This document shows positions 1-12,850 of a DNA stretch of 64,000 nt, piece after piece. How positions within the stretch are numbered: the first letter of the stretch is position 1; each line of letters opens with the position of its first letter. The DNA lies in contig CM026427.1 of the NCBI GenBank assembly GCA_014871385.1, positions 3,666,988 through 3,730,987 of the forward strand, in the 5' to 3' direction. Position numbers and translations under genes: made by a program. The notes under the pieces were generated by a model. It worked only from the letters and a program-made list of their open reading frames with translations, did not search any database and was not told the DNA's origin. This DNA is from Ceratodon purpureus. Taxonomy: Eukaryota; Streptophyta; Bryopsida; Pseudoditrichales; Ditrichaceae.

Positions 1-559
<559 letters not shown>

Positions 560-2616
560 TCACAACTTGCTCACTGTTGTGAATGCAGAGTGACTCGTCA
601 AAGCTTTCGCCGTCTCCCGAAGTTTGAATTTCTGCACCTTCCCTGTTGAAGTCTTCGGAAGCTCACAGAATACAACAGTTTTGGGCACATAGTACCTGGG
701 AAGATTCTCCCGGCAATATGCAACAATGGTGTTGGCAGTCACACCCTTGGCATTTTCCCGCAACGTCACAAATGCACACGGTGACTCTCCCCATCGCTCA
801 TCTGGTCGAGCCACAACGGCAGCTTCCATGACATCTGGGTGCTTGAACAACACAGCTTCAATCTCAATGGAGCTGATGTTCTCTCCACCGGAGATTATGA
901 TATCCTTGGACCGATCCTTCACTTCCATGTAGCCGTCTGGATGTATAACCCCAAGGTCACCTGTGTGGAACCACCCTCCCTCAAACGCCTTCCTGGTCGC
1001 CTCCTCATCTTTGAAGTACCCCTTCATGATAGTGCATCCCCGCGCCATGATCTCACCGATTGTTTTCCCATCACGAGCAACAGGTTGCATGGTGCTAGGT
1101 TCCAAGACGTCCACGCCTTGAAGACCCACATGCTGGACGCCTTGCCGGGCTTTGATACGAGCTCGCTCTTGCAAAGGAAGCGAATCCCACTCCGGCTTCC
1201 ATGTGCATACAAGAGCCGGGCCATAAGTTTCGGTGAGACCATACGAGTGAAGCACAGAGAATCCCTGCTCTTCCATGGCGCTGAGCACGGATGGAGGTGG
1301 TGGAGCGCCCCCTGTGTAAGTGGCTACTGTATGAGGAAGAGGTTTCTTCTCGTGGGGTAATGCATTGGCGATCATGTTGAGCACAACTGGAGCTCCACAG
1401 AGGTGAGTCACCTTATGCTTCACAATGCAGTCGTAAATAGCCTTAATTTCTACGTTGCGGATGATGATGTTGGTACCTGCAACTGCAGCCATTCCCCAGA
1501 TGAATCCCCAGCCGTTGCAATGGAACATGGGGAGTGTCCATAAGTAGACAGACTCGTCCTTCACGCCCCAGAATTGCACTTGGATTAGCGGTGTCAGAAA
1601 CGCTCCCCTGAAAACATTGAATTAGGTCGTCAAGCCCTATATTGCAGAGACCAATGTTCCAGTTAGCTTGCATTCGAGGTGATGAGGATCAAGTTAGATG
1701 TTGGTTGAAGCTTTTAGCATACCTGTGGTGGTAGAGCACACCCTTAGGGCGAGATGTAGTGCCGGAAGTGTAATTTAGAGATATGGTTTCCCAATCATCC
1801 TGAGGCCACTGAATTGGAAACGCAGGATCCCCACTCTGAAGCAGCTCCTCGTACTCGACGAGCTCTCCCCAACCCGGAAGAAAGTTCCTGAAATCCACTC
1901 TTCCTGGATCTAAGCTGTCTTCGATGACAACAATGTAAGGCTTCTCTACTGGGGCGTCAGGAGATGATAACCACATTCGGAGAGCCTCTTGCACAATCTG
2001 CAGATACTGGGAGTCCACAAACAAGACTTTCGTTTCGCTGTGGCTGAGCAGCACTGATATTGTTCGTGAATCAAGCCGTGAGTTGATGGAGTTTAGAACA
2101 GCTCTTGCCATTGGGATTCCGAAGTTCACCTCATAAGTTGCAGGACAGTTCGGTGACAATATGGACACCTGCAAGTCACCGCGTTACAGTTTCAGCTTTC
2201 CTGTAAGACTTTAAGGAAGATGTCTAGCACGAATCACAGAACAGGGAACACATGAGTGAGACATGAGCCAACCCACTTCTCAAAGCCTCAATCATCTCTT
2301 CAGCACAAGTGTAGGCTTTTGATTTTCACTAAAGTTCTTCAGGATTCATGCGCAAATATACCTGAAATTGTCAAGCACACATGAAATTGCTAGCGCAGGA
2401 GGGTGAATGACAAACCGTCTGGCCGATAGAGACAAGCTGGGAGATCCTGGACGCGAGCCGCCGGCACCGCTCCAAGGTTTGCGCCCAAGTGAAGCGAAGA
2501 TCGCCATAGACAATGGACGTGCGATCACCAAACAGTCCTGCCGTCCGCTCAAGGAATGTAATGGGCGTGAGAGGGGCGTAGTTGGCTGCGTATTTTGGCA
2601 TCGCCATACCTGCCAT
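560..2616 (-). CDS. peroxisomal acyl-activating enzyme (AMP-forming acyl-CoA ligase)
   Basis: Three exons read on the minus strand (2416-2616, 1723-2168, 560-1607) with GT-AG junctions and closing phases; 564 residues, normal for plant AAE1-type enzymes. The protein activates a carboxylic acid as an acyl-adenylate and transfers it to CoA. The AMP-binding P-loop YTSGTTSRPKG is near residues 200-210, SYGLTETYGP near 337-346, the GWFHTGDLG and DRSKDIIISGGEN motifs follow, and the C-terminal PKTSTGKVQKFK block carries the usual catalytic lysine. The last three residues are SKL, a canonical PTS1, so it should act in peroxisomes. I chose the ATG at 2616 (MAGMAMPKYAANY) because upstream codons are non-ATG and an in-frame stop follows upstream. 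The real substrate cannot be told from sequence; plant relatives use short- or medium-chain acids or benzoate-like acids. Confidence 0.95.
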
Positions 2617-5539
2617 AATTGCCGACCCGTCTGCAACCCCCACAGCACGAAAATCCTTCACGAGCCGATCCTCAACCTGGCTATGGTCTCACTGCAGGTA
2701 CAAAATACAGCCCACACTTCTAAGACCATGAACGAGAAATTCGTGGAGGTTGGTCTTCCAACTCCTGACGATGAGTGCAACGGGTTGAGCGTGACTTTGT
2801 TCGTATCAAGAGCAAAATTTTCTACTGCTTGGTAAGGTAGTCGTTGCTTTGACTTCACTTTCCTGTTCGATTCAACCCAACTCAGAGAATTTAGGTGAGA
2901 ATTATGGAGTCATGTAGGAAAGCATTACAATCAATTGTCTGATAACTTCGTTGTGAGTTGCAGCAACCTTCAAATGGCATACAACGTCAGGCACGAGTTC
3001 GGACATGCCTCCATGCTTTTTCTTACAGAAACTGGAGTTGTCAACGATATTCTTTGTTTCGTAACTTTCTTTGACCGGTTGTTATGGTTTTTTTATCATT
3101 AAATAAATGTTCCTAGACACAATCAGGAAATCATGGTTGGAATATTTGTATCCATTTACTTTGATTCTGGTGTTGGTCTTCTTGCTTAATTACTTCGCAG
3201 CATTCGGATGCCGAGAATTGCTGACCCTGTTTGCTCTGTTATGTTTGCAACTCTGCGCTTGACGATCAGGAACTTCTCTGAGCAGAGAAGCCATGCTAAG
3301 TTGAAGCCAAGACTGATCAGGACTGACCGCTGTCAATGATCATGAAATTGGGTTGGTCAATCTCAACATAAAGCCATTCGCACTTTTTGACTAACACTGT
3401 TGCTTTATTGCCTTGATTGTACCTCAACTCTGACTCGGAATCTCTTCCTCCCCATTTCATCAACGGACATTTTAAGACTAAGCAACTCAGAAGATGTACT
3501 GTGTGTCGCCACTTCCTTAGTTGCTGAGTGCAGCCAGCTCCTTGTTGCATTTTCCAAAATGTTTCGGCAGTTTTTTATTTTTATTTTTACCGGTACAACA
3601 TGCTGTAATGAGCTTATCTCACATACGCATTATTTTCAAATATCCTCTGGGTTCTCAAAAAAGCTTGGATATGGTTCCACAATCTGTGATTATAATACAT
3701 TACTACAGTGTGCTCTGGTGCAACATTGAATCTTGTCTTCCTCTTTAGTACGCTGCCACGTCTACGTAGTTCAGTTACTCATCATAGATTCTCGATTTGA
3801 TGCTGTGCTTTATTTTGTGGAAATGTTGTCAAAGTAAAACTGATCTTCACTTGCATTTCGAACAGTTACTTATGTCATGAATTTAATAAGTTAGTGCACA
3901 GTGAGGACAAAACCGCATACACTTGGGCTGCAGTACTTGTTAAAATACCAATTGTAAGAGACACTCACATGGAGCTGAAACGATGTGGAGATTGAGTACT
4001 GTACAACGGCTATGGCGGCGAGGTCGGCAATATGCACAGCCCTGCACCGAGCTCTTTACGCTTCCGTGGCAAGCAAGTGCTTCAGCTTTAGCTGCATAAA
4101 ACAATTGCAGCTTGTGGATCTCATTTTTTGTACAGGATGTGGAACTAAACAGAAAACAACAATCTGATAATCTTGCCCAGCAGTTTCGGTTCGATATGGC
4201 GGCAAGCTGGTTCATGGTGAATATGTTACTAGATATGCTGCGAAATACGAACTATTTTCGACTAGCCAAAGGTCTGGAAGTTTAGACGTGAGGGAATTCA
4301 GTCAAATGATAATTTCCGAATGTAGCTATAGACTCCTTTTGCCACTGTAATCATACATATTCGGCGCTAGCTAATGGACCGTTCTTAGGCCTTTCCCTCC
4401 GCCTTTGGAAAAATTGCATTTTAATCAATTTTTTCCAGAGACGGAGGGAAACATGTAGGAAAATTAAGGTGCTGCAGCAGTGCTGCAAAATCGTCAAAAG
4501 AAAGTTGTACTGCAGTCTGGATTGTGTTGGATCTCTGGAGATGAGTTGGGCTGCGTCAGCCAAGGAAGTTATGCAAAATCAAGATGATTTTATTTGACAA
4601 CCTTTCAACAAAATCTTTGGATTTTGATGAATGATACTCTGCCAATGGCTGTTCTACTAAGATGTGGTCTGATGATGTCTCCACGTTCTGAACAATCTTC
4701 ACCTAAGCTTATACTCATGTTTCGGTCTACAACGCTAAAAACCGGTGCTATGCTGCGTCATGTGTCTACTCCTTATTTTGAGTAATCTAGACATCTTGAC
4801 TCCAAGCTATTCCTGTGATTTTTAGAAGCTATATCACAGTACTGATGTTCAGTAGCTGCTGTATGCGCAGGCCATCAAAATCCGAGGGCAATTATGATCA
4901 GATCGAAACTCATGGTGTCAAGCTCAGTGGTTCACATGACACGTATACTTCCTATGCAAACTATGATCATTTCTCTTGAGTGTGTGGAGCAAACTTCTGT
5001 CACTTCTCTTCATTGTAAGTGAGCAAAGTGTCATTATAATTGAGCAGAGTGTCACTTCTTCAGACCACATTAAGTAAAGCGTCACCTCAAAGATCTTACT
5101 GAAATCTTACCAATACAGTGTAGAATTTACGGTGTACAGTACACAAACAAGCGCTCTGCGTTTCAGAAGTGGACCTATAAATCTCTTGACGTTACAAATC
5201 ATTTGTGCAGTGAAGGCTTGGAAGGAGGAGCCATAGAGGGATCAGCAAGTTCTGGATTTTTGGGCCTGAAGGAGTGGGGAGGAAAGGAGCTGCTTGAGAT
5301 GTAAAGAAGCTCTGTCCTTATTATTTGCATTGCAAGGTCAATCGAAGCTGGGTACGTGGTGAAGGAGGCGCATGCTGAAGGAGAAAGCTGATCAGAAGCA
5401 AGGATGAGTTCGAAGAGCCAACAAAGCAAGGTGAGGTTTGCCAATCATCTAAGTTAGTTTGAGTAATTGCAATAGTTCTAGTAGTTGCATTTGGTCTAGA
5501 GGATGCAGCACTTGGAAATGGGTGAGTACATGTTGAGCC
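2617..5539. other. intergenic, no gene recognised
   Basis: Only short, unconvincing ORFs occur on both strands. I see no transposase, RNA gene or repeat array. The right-hand part (about 5190-5540) is purine-rich and could be the 5' leader of the hypothetical ORF that starts at 5540. Confidence 0.5.
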
Positions 5540-6025
5540 ATGACTGTGGGGGATGTACAGGTGGGTGCAGGAAGAAGGAAGAATGGGGTGCGGAGCGGGG
5601 TGGCGAATAGACTCCGCATGGGCTCCAAGAATTCGAGGGTTATGGATACGTTGGCGTTGTCGAGGATTCCGATTGAAGACTTCGTCAACGCTACGAAGAA
5701 ACAATTGGCAAAAGTGATGGCAGAAGTGAAGGCTCGCAGCCAGAACTTCGAAGTTTGTGAGTGTGGTCGGCCATTAGGTCCGCAGGGTAGGACACGGGAG
5801 GACGCACTTGAGATCAGTGATGACGATGATGTGGAAATCATGGCGGTCACCTACAGACCTATACTCCCGTTGCCAGGTTGCTACCGCATGCCCAACTTCG
5901 ATGATAACTTCATTCCGGGGTTGCGAGGCGCAAGTGCGGACAATTCTTGTGGTTCGGTTTGTGACGCCAGCACTGCAACGGGGCGTGGAGCGGATGATGG
6001 TGCCAGTTCTCGATCCAGAGTCTAA
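5540..6025 (+). CDS. hypothetical protein, 161 residues
   Basis: An ATG-started ORF with coding-like composition (few leucine or serine runs, mixed codons) encodes 161 residues that I do not recognise. The N-terminal third is basic (GRRKNGVRSG). The middle has a helical Lys/Glu-rich stretch (NATKKQLAKVMAEVKARS) followed by a CECGRPLG segment. After that comes EISDDDDVEIMAV, where a run of acidic residues precedes V-E-I-M, the layout of a SUMO-interacting motif. The C-terminus is Gly/Ala/Ser-rich. Possible splice signals just upstream (GTGAGT near 5520, CAG near 5560) mean the true first exon may lie further left. It could equally be a gene relic. Function unknown. Confidence 0.35.
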   Translation: MTVGDVQVGAGRRKNGVRSGVANRLRMGSKNSRVMDTLALSRIPIEDFVNATKKQLAKVMAEVKARSQNFEVCECGRPLGPQGRTREDALEISDDDDVEIMAVTYRPILPLPGCYRMPNFDDNFIPGLRGASADNSCGSVCDASTATGRGADDGASSRSRV

Positions 6026-8410
6026 ATGCTATAATGGTGATTTAAGTTTCCGATCATTTTTTGTTTTTTGCCGATCAAAGCTGTCTGACATTGCGATCTA
6101 AAAACTTTTGGTAGATCTGCATTTACTGTTTATATCGGTTGGAAAACCGAAAATGCACAAAGTGAACTCAGTGCTCTAGGTTTTAGCTGCTACTTTCAAG
6201 CAGTATTTTGCATCTGCACGCCATGGTTGAATTGTGTTTGAAGTTCTTTTGGACTCTGTTTCTGAAAGCTTAGGCTTAGTTCGTGCCATGTTTCGTACAT
6301 GTCGCTTGACTTTCCCACAATGCTGGTATAACCAAGTGTGCATCTGTTGGCCATCTTTGAAATATTGCATATATTACCAGCCTAAGCTCTGAAGCAACTC
6401 TGTCACTTTTGGGGTTGCGCTTTGCTGTAGTCTTTAGAGTCAAATTTCATGAAATGTTTGTAAATGGCTCTTGTTGTTTCCAATTGCAAGACCGCTTCTA
6501 TAACGTGATCTGGGTTTGTTGGCCCTGCTCTTTTCGGGAGGGCATGTTGCATCGTGATCAAAAACTTGTATTGTACTAAATCACCATAGATCGATATCAG
6601 TAACAGAACTAGTTCTTGAATGTGAGCATTACCTGGAAATGGTATGTAACCATCAAGTGGCTTGTATTCGTGAGGAAGCATAGATCAATTCAAGTCGGGA
6701 TAAGAAGTTGTCCGTGTGGAAAGCCAGGACCCAATACACATGTTCCCCACGAGTGAACGGACCTACTTCGTAATTGTTTGCGCATCAGCAACCTTAAGAA
6801 ATAAGAATCCCCATGATCCCATGTCCATTTTGGAACCCACCGAGTTTTGACCTACTCGTTGGTTCAGCAGTTGGATTTATTCTACGATGGAGTTATGCGA
6901 GATTTTGCGGCCAATGAAACTAGCAATAACGGTACATGGTTCCTAAGATACTCTACTTACTCACAGATAGTCAATATAATGATTCGATTCGGCTCAGAGC
7001 GATACCTTATTGCGAGACCTCGGTAGATGCGTTCAAAGCCTTCTGGCAGATGCTCACCTTCTTGTGGCTACTACACATCCAGTCTTCCATCGCAAGTGAG
7101 GCTGTGGCTGAGAGGCACCATAGTTCCGGTGATATCGATCTGCGCGCTCCGATTGCCTTCACCTGCCCCCACCACCGTGATCATGTTGGCTCCACCAGAT
7201 GTTCCTCCTTCTCTACTCACGCTTCTTCTCACATTCTCCTTGCATGAAGCCATGATTCTTGTCTACAGTGACACAAGTAGAAACATTATCGTTTGTACTA
7301 ACCCTAACCATGTAAGATTTTCTCTGCCCTAACCCACCTTATCTATGAGCACGAACGTAATCTGCCGTAAGCCTGATCGAATTTCCAGGTTTGAGTAAGA
7401 TCACGCACATGCAGTCAGCAGCAAGAGGTGCCCGCATCAATTAACCAGGCCATACCGCTCCACTGACGCTCCCCCGAGCTGCAGAGATGTTCATCGATGA
7501 AAGCTTTTGAAGATCAACGTTCGTGAGCTGGTATTTCACCGCTTAAAACGACACAAATAGCACAACTTTCTTAAATGTGGAAAAGGACAGAGATCAAATC
7601 ACGAAAAATAATGTCTTCCCACTCAACTACAGATAATCACTTCGTGTCTGCCAAACATTTCGGAGCGGCTTTGGAATCCCTTTCTGATCGAATTTGTTGT
7701 CAAGTTTCATGTGATAACATCGTCCACATGAATGCCGGGTGTCATTGACTTCCACGGGTGTAATCAGAGCTTTCAGTTCCCAGTTGGTTGCAACTTGCAA
7801 GCTGGTCATAAATGTGAATCTCTTTATAAAAAGCTTCAATAGATGCAATCATGCAACATGCTCTGACAGTTCGAACCACTTGCTCCGAGGCCAAATTCAC
7901 CATTTCTGCAACGACGACCTGCCTGCACGGTTTCCAATCAGGGGGCCGAGAAAGTGGAAATGTGGAAAGCTTTCGGACATTAGCAAATTCAAACCATATT
8001 GGAGAGTCAACTAGTAGTAATGAAAGAAAACTGACACTGAATTTAACATGGTATGCTGAATGATTACCATTCTGTAATATGATATCACTGGAATGAAGTA
8101 TAAAAGTTTTTTTTGAATGTTCTGTTTTCACCCCATGCATGGACTTGCACCCGTATGTGAAAAACTCTCAAGCAATGGTACTCAACGTGCTTAACTTGTA
8201 AATTAGTCCAAGTTGAGACATCTAATTGGTTATAAGTTAGCCAATGAGCCAGTGCTGCCCAGAAGTCTGAGCCAGGAGAAGCCCAAAATTTATTGCCCCA
8301 AAGTCTGATTCTGAATTGGCTTATGGTGTCGAATGTGCATGGGGAGTGCCCGTGAAAAACTTTACTCGTATGGATGGAAAATAATGATATGATTCTTGAA
8401 AGATGCGCCA
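6026..8410. other. no established gene; weak minus-strand ORFs
   Basis: Minus-strand stretches at 6403-6681, 7071-7253 and 7742-8140 have somewhat protein-like composition, for example the segment with FEFANVRKLSTFPLSRPPDW in 7742-8140. However, I found no family match, no clean splice chain linking them, and frames that change between neighbouring blocks. They may be exons of a degenerated gene. Confidence 0.35.
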
Positions 8411-8659
8411 CTACCGAACGAGAGTTAAGAATTCTAAAGGTGTGAGACAGAAATTGTCAATGACGAAGGCATCTTGAGCATAAAAGCATGCATGTGCCTT
8501 CTCCCGGGATGTGCTGCGAAACCAAACACCGACACGAGGAGTACATTCTCCTTCGTTGAGATGGTAACTCGGTCCATCGATACTCGCAGCGACGCTAAAC
8601 ACACAAGAAGAACAGATCACCAGCAACAGAAAGAATGCATCGCAACGAAAGAACCACAT
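8411..8659 (-). CDS. small putative secreted protein, 82 residues (uncertain)
   Basis: From the first ATG (8659) the ORF starts with MWFFRCDAFFLLLVICSS and then CVFSVAAS, a good signal peptide with a plausible cleavage after AAS near residue 26. The remaining ~56 residues hold three cysteines and match nothing I know. A possible donor follows ...ECTPRV in phase 1, the same position and phase as the intron of the two secreted-precursor genes elsewhere in the window, but I found no matching second exon downstream. It may be a short secreted protein, a first exon, or chance. Confidence 0.22.
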   Translation of the reverse strand: MWFFRCDAFFLLLVICSSCVFSVAASIDGPSYHLNEGECTPRVGVWFRSTSREKAHACFYAQDAFVIDNFCLTPLEFLTLVR

Positions 8660-11470
8660 TGCCAGTTTCACAGAACAAAGTTACCAGCGTGAGATTGAAA
8701 TTTGGTGAGTGTCACAGTTCCTGAACTATTTAGAGCTCCTCAATCGAGTGCATCAGCTCACTAAGATTCATGCTTCAGTAGCAGACAAAACATCTTCAAC
8801 ATCAAGGAGCATCTTCCGTTCGACGAGAGATGCTACATGGATAAAAGTACATAATTCCAAACTCTAAGTTACGCTTCAGCCGTGATTCCGAACCTACATT
8901 TCATTTACTTCTCTTTACTAAGTCTTCAAATAGTGTGGATCTATTTAGTGTTGACATTTTCTGCACGGTTTCGTCATAACTAATACAGATACGTGTTTCA
9001 TTACCTTTGCTTACACGATGGTGTGGATGCATGAGGCACGCGGATGGAAAATAACCTGGGTTATCAAGTACAAAGTATATGAGTACCATCTTGCAAGTAG
9101 CTTCTTTTCTCAAGCACCTCTGATTCACTTGCACTTAGCATGTACATTCTAGTTAGTGTAAATTTGCGGTTTAGTGAACTGTCCAGGCAACATTAACTGT
9201 AAAATGAAGTTGCTTGCAAACAATGTCTGCCCACATTAACCCCCGAAGGATCCAATTCTTCTCTTAAATTGCTGATTTACGAAGCATCGAAATCAAATGC
9301 AACCAGAAGGAAAATTTGGAAGTTCACGCGCGTTACAGTAACGAGACTTTGGTCTGGTATAAATAACTTTGGAGATGCACTTTGAAGGTCATGTTCTTCA
9401 AAATCTGAATCACCAAAAACAATTGTTCACTGATCCTTCTAGGAATTGTCTTTGCACATGTCTATAAATCTTTGACATGGTACAATTCTCGTGCAACTTT
9501 ACGTTTCACCCTGTCTGACCCTTCTGTATCAGGCTTGACAAGTAACTCAAATTTGCCCACAAAATAATTAGAAAGGCATCCAAAGTCCATGTGACGCTCC
9601 CTGACTGCAGTGACTGGGTGAAACAAGCCCTCACTTTGCATATACTTTTAGATGACAGGTTTGGGTACGTAACTGAATTAAGCAGTCCTCCCTCTACGAA
9701 GGATTCAGCGGTGGGCTCTACACAACGAGATTGCGGCATAGGCGCCAAACGAAGCCCAGCATCTGAATCATGAGAATTTCAAAGGATTCTCCATATCATT
9801 GAGCGCCATATGTCCCCCTGAATTCCTTCGCCTATTTCGGGACAGTGAAGAGAGACCTCTTATCCTTCCAACAAGCACTCACACAAACCTCCAACGTCCG
9901 AAGCACCTCGCCTGGACTCTTCTCCAGTGAAGCCCTCTAAATTTTATTTGACGACATCTGCACAGATCTAAGTTTGGATACGCGCGACCCACGAGTGTTC
10001 CAAAGACGCCCGATCTCAGCGCAAAGTAATCTGGTCACTTGCCCAGAATTGTCGTCGCTGCATGCCTCGTCGACGTAGTCCAAGTCAGCCATGTTTGGCT
10101 AGAACCATTAAGTTCCATGTCATCGGCCAACTCCGTTTAGTAAAACGAGATTGAATTGCTCTTCTGACCGATGGAAGCGATCAGGAGCCAGTGCTTTTCT
10201 CTTGGAACTGCATGATCGCAGCCATGCAAAGACCATTTCTTTGACATTTCCTTGACATTACCACACTGTCATCCTCTTGTGAGTAAAACTTGCGTCAAGA
10301 TTAAGGTCATTTACTGATCCGACACGGATCTGGTAGGAGAAGGGCAGCCCGGGGTTGCCTTCGATCATTCTTCTCTCATTTTTCACCTTACAGTGAAACA
10401 GTCGTCGCAAAACCACATGGCCTCTCGGACTGGCTATGAAGAGCAGAGGAATTCTGAGAGGGCATTGTGAGCGCCGCCCGAGAAGGAGCCGCAACTTTAG
10501 AGTCAGTATGTGGATGTACGCAGTGAGCATATCCTTTACCGGCTCACACAATCCCATCCGTCCATGCAAACTCCTTCAACCCTCCACGTTGGGCAGAGAT
10601 AGGCACAAGTAGTACAAGCATATTCCTGCACTCTACAGTCCTCTTCTACATCTATATACATCTAAACGAAGGAGCATAATCCACACTTTCTGAAGTCAAA
10701 ATTGTTTCCTGAGGAATCCGTCGCAGTTTTTTCTGCTTCCCCGATAAAAGAAGTCAACTTTGTAGAGTATATTATTACAGACTGATTACTATCAGAAAGA
10801 ACGAATGTGGGCTCAATTGATCGTTGCGATACTGTGAATCTTTTACTAAATCCCCTCATTGTCATAACCACGAACATTGAATGCTATATTGTAATGATAG
10901 GCAGCATAAACTGTAAAGAAATTGTCCGCTAATTCATTGTGTACATCATCATTTAGAGGATACACGATGAGGAGTTACGTTCAAACTCATCTTGAAGAAC
11001 AGTATGAAAATCACACGAGACACATCATAAACACATATAACTTGGTGGATATACGGTAGGTGAATGAGACAGTTGGAACCTGGAAGTATCAACGGAAGAC
11101 AAGTACTACAAATGAGAGGCTTTAAGAGAGGTACTACAAAACAACTAGACAAGCACTACGAACAGCGAACAGCTAAACAAGTACTACACACAACAGCCTC
11201 TGAAAGAAACACCCGAAGAGGGTAAATGGATTTATATACAAATTGGGATCCTGAGCACATCATTGTCTGCTCGATAAGCTTCCACTTATCCTACACTAAG
11301 AAACTCAGAAGGTGCTCGAATTGTTTAACCCGATTTGTCGAAGTAGCCGTCCTCCTTGTCCTCTCGACTGCACTCCAGAGATGCAGAAGACTATCTCAGT
11401 GTCAAACTCTATTCATACCCGACTTAAAGCTCAGTCGAGATCCATCATCTCCGCGGCCAACTCATCCCCT
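8660..11470. other. intergenic, no gene recognised
   Basis: Both strands carry only short ORFs without recognisable domains. The minus-strand ORF 10258-10569 is the longest, but it has no known motif and no splice context. No repeats stand out. Confidence 0.5.
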
Positions 11471-12013
11471 CTAGCAGTTCACTTTGCAGTTCGACCCAGC
11501 GGGGTTCTTTCCGTAGTCGCCTAACTCCCGGCGTGCGAAAGAGTCAAAGCTTTCATCAGTTGCCTCACCAGTCGAAGCACCTGCGAGGTTACCACGAAGA
11601 TAGAACTTCTCCGTCGAACCTGTTCACAAAAAAAGGTCCAGTGACCCAATAGTTGTCAGCGAACATGTCCACAGGTCCTCTCTAACTTGTATCCCTAGAG
11701 ACCCCAAACAAACACAACCACTTTGTGCGACGTCAAGATCGACAACCTCGCACTTTACCAAGAGAGTCCAGTTAAGACTACCTCTCGAATACCTTCTCAC
11801 GTCTTTCATCACCAAGTATCAACTAGACTCTTCTAAATCGCTAAACCTGGACCACCCCGAACTGCAAGGCAAGAAAGAATCATCGGTACCTGTGACTCCA
11901 GTTGCAGGCTGCTGTTCCTGAACGTCAACGGCAACGGTGACGTCCGCCATAAGCAAGACGAGCAACACGCTGCAGACGCACAGCAGTGCCAAAGAGCTGC
12001 GACGGTAAGCCAT
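11471..12013 (-). CDS. small secreted peptide precursor, copy A (90 residues)
   Basis: Exon 1 is 11890-12013 and exon 2 is 11471-11619, separated by a 270-bp intron (CAG|GTACCG donor, ACAG acceptor) in phase 1. The 90-residue product begins with a signal peptide (MAYRRSSLALLCVC, then a Leu/Val core to about residue 28). After the intron comes STEKFYLRGNLAG, then a Ser/Thr/Glu-rich spacer, then FDSFARRELGDYGKNPAG and a Cys-containing end SNCKVNC. The gene at 22337-23244 has the same architecture and shares these blocks, which supports both models. The Asp-Tyr pair in GDYG resembles sites used by plant tyrosylprotein sulfotransferase, and the arginine pair in RREL could be a processing site; both are inference. 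It does not fit the PSK, PSY, CIF, RGF, CLE, RALF or EPF consensus sequences that I know. Confidence 0.75.
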
Positions 12014-12157
12014 GGCTTCCAAGCACCTGTTAGTCGAAGTAGCCTCAACCTGGAGAAGGGAGTCCGAGCGGCGGATGCTGGTCACACAGACGCCTTACAC
12101 AACTTCTCACCTAGCGCTCCAGTTCTTCGAATGGCTTCAGGATACCATTTGACTTAG

Positions 12158-12165
12158 TTTAAATA
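12158..12165 (-). promoter_or_regulatory. candidate TATA box of secreted precursor A
   Basis: On the minus strand the bases read TATTTAAA, about 145 bp upstream of the ATG at 12013. This would give a transcription start near 12130 and a 5' leader of roughly 115 bases. The DNA just upstream (12170-12300) is GC-rich compared with its surroundings, as expected for a promoter. Confidence 0.4.
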
Positions 12166-12465
12166 CGCCCCACCTGCTGGCAGCGCACGCAGCTTCGCGC
12201 GGCTGCCGCGCTTCTTCTGAGCCGCTTCTTCCTCACCCACCCGTCATCGGCACTGTAAAGCCTCCGAGCTCCGATCGCAAAGCCCAGCGCCGCGGGCCTA
12301 GTAACTTATTCCCTCTCTCAACAAGCACCGTGACTGAAAACTGCAATAATTTACTGCAACTCTGCATGTGTTATTCTTAGTGTTCGACCCTTTTTCCCGT
12401 TGTGATGCATTCCTCCTCCTTTACCGCCTCGAAACCACCCCAGGTCACCATGTCTAGAAACGAAT

Positions 12466-12850
12466 AGAAGAATCTTGTCTAGAAACTTAGAAACTGGAAC
12501 TAGTTTTCTTAGTTACTGGACTCAATATTATTGAATTAGACTACTAGTGAAAATCAATAGAAGAATCTTGCAGAAATGAGAAACTTAGAAACTGGAACTA
12601 GTTTTCGGAATTACTGGCCTCAATATTATTGAATTAGCCTACTAGTGAAACTCAGTAGAAGAATCTTGCAGAAATGAGAAACTAAGAAACTGGAACTAGT
12701 TTTCGGAATTACTGGACTCAATATTGTTGAATTAGCCTACTAGTGAAACTCAGTAGAAGAATCTTGCAGAGACGAGAAACTTAGAAACTCGAACTAGTTT
12801 TCGGAATTACTGGACTCAATATTATTGAATTACTAGTGAAAATCACTGGA
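12466..12850. repeat. minisatellite, ~93-98-bp unit, four copies
   Basis: Units start near 12466, 12559, 12657 and 12755, each beginning AGAAGAATCTTG and containing GGAACTAGTTTTC and ACTAGTGAAA. The first copy is 93 bp and the next two are 98 bp; the last is truncated by an internal deletion. Divergence is only a few per cent. The array sits about 450 bp upstream of secreted precursor gene A. Confidence 0.9.

Noticed and set aside
839..1360. 173-residue plus-strand ORF
   Set aside because: It is antisense to the strongly supported acyl-activating enzyme exon 3.
8100..8220. Possible tRNA-like sequence
   Set aside because: No acceptable acceptor stem or T-loop consensus could be formed.
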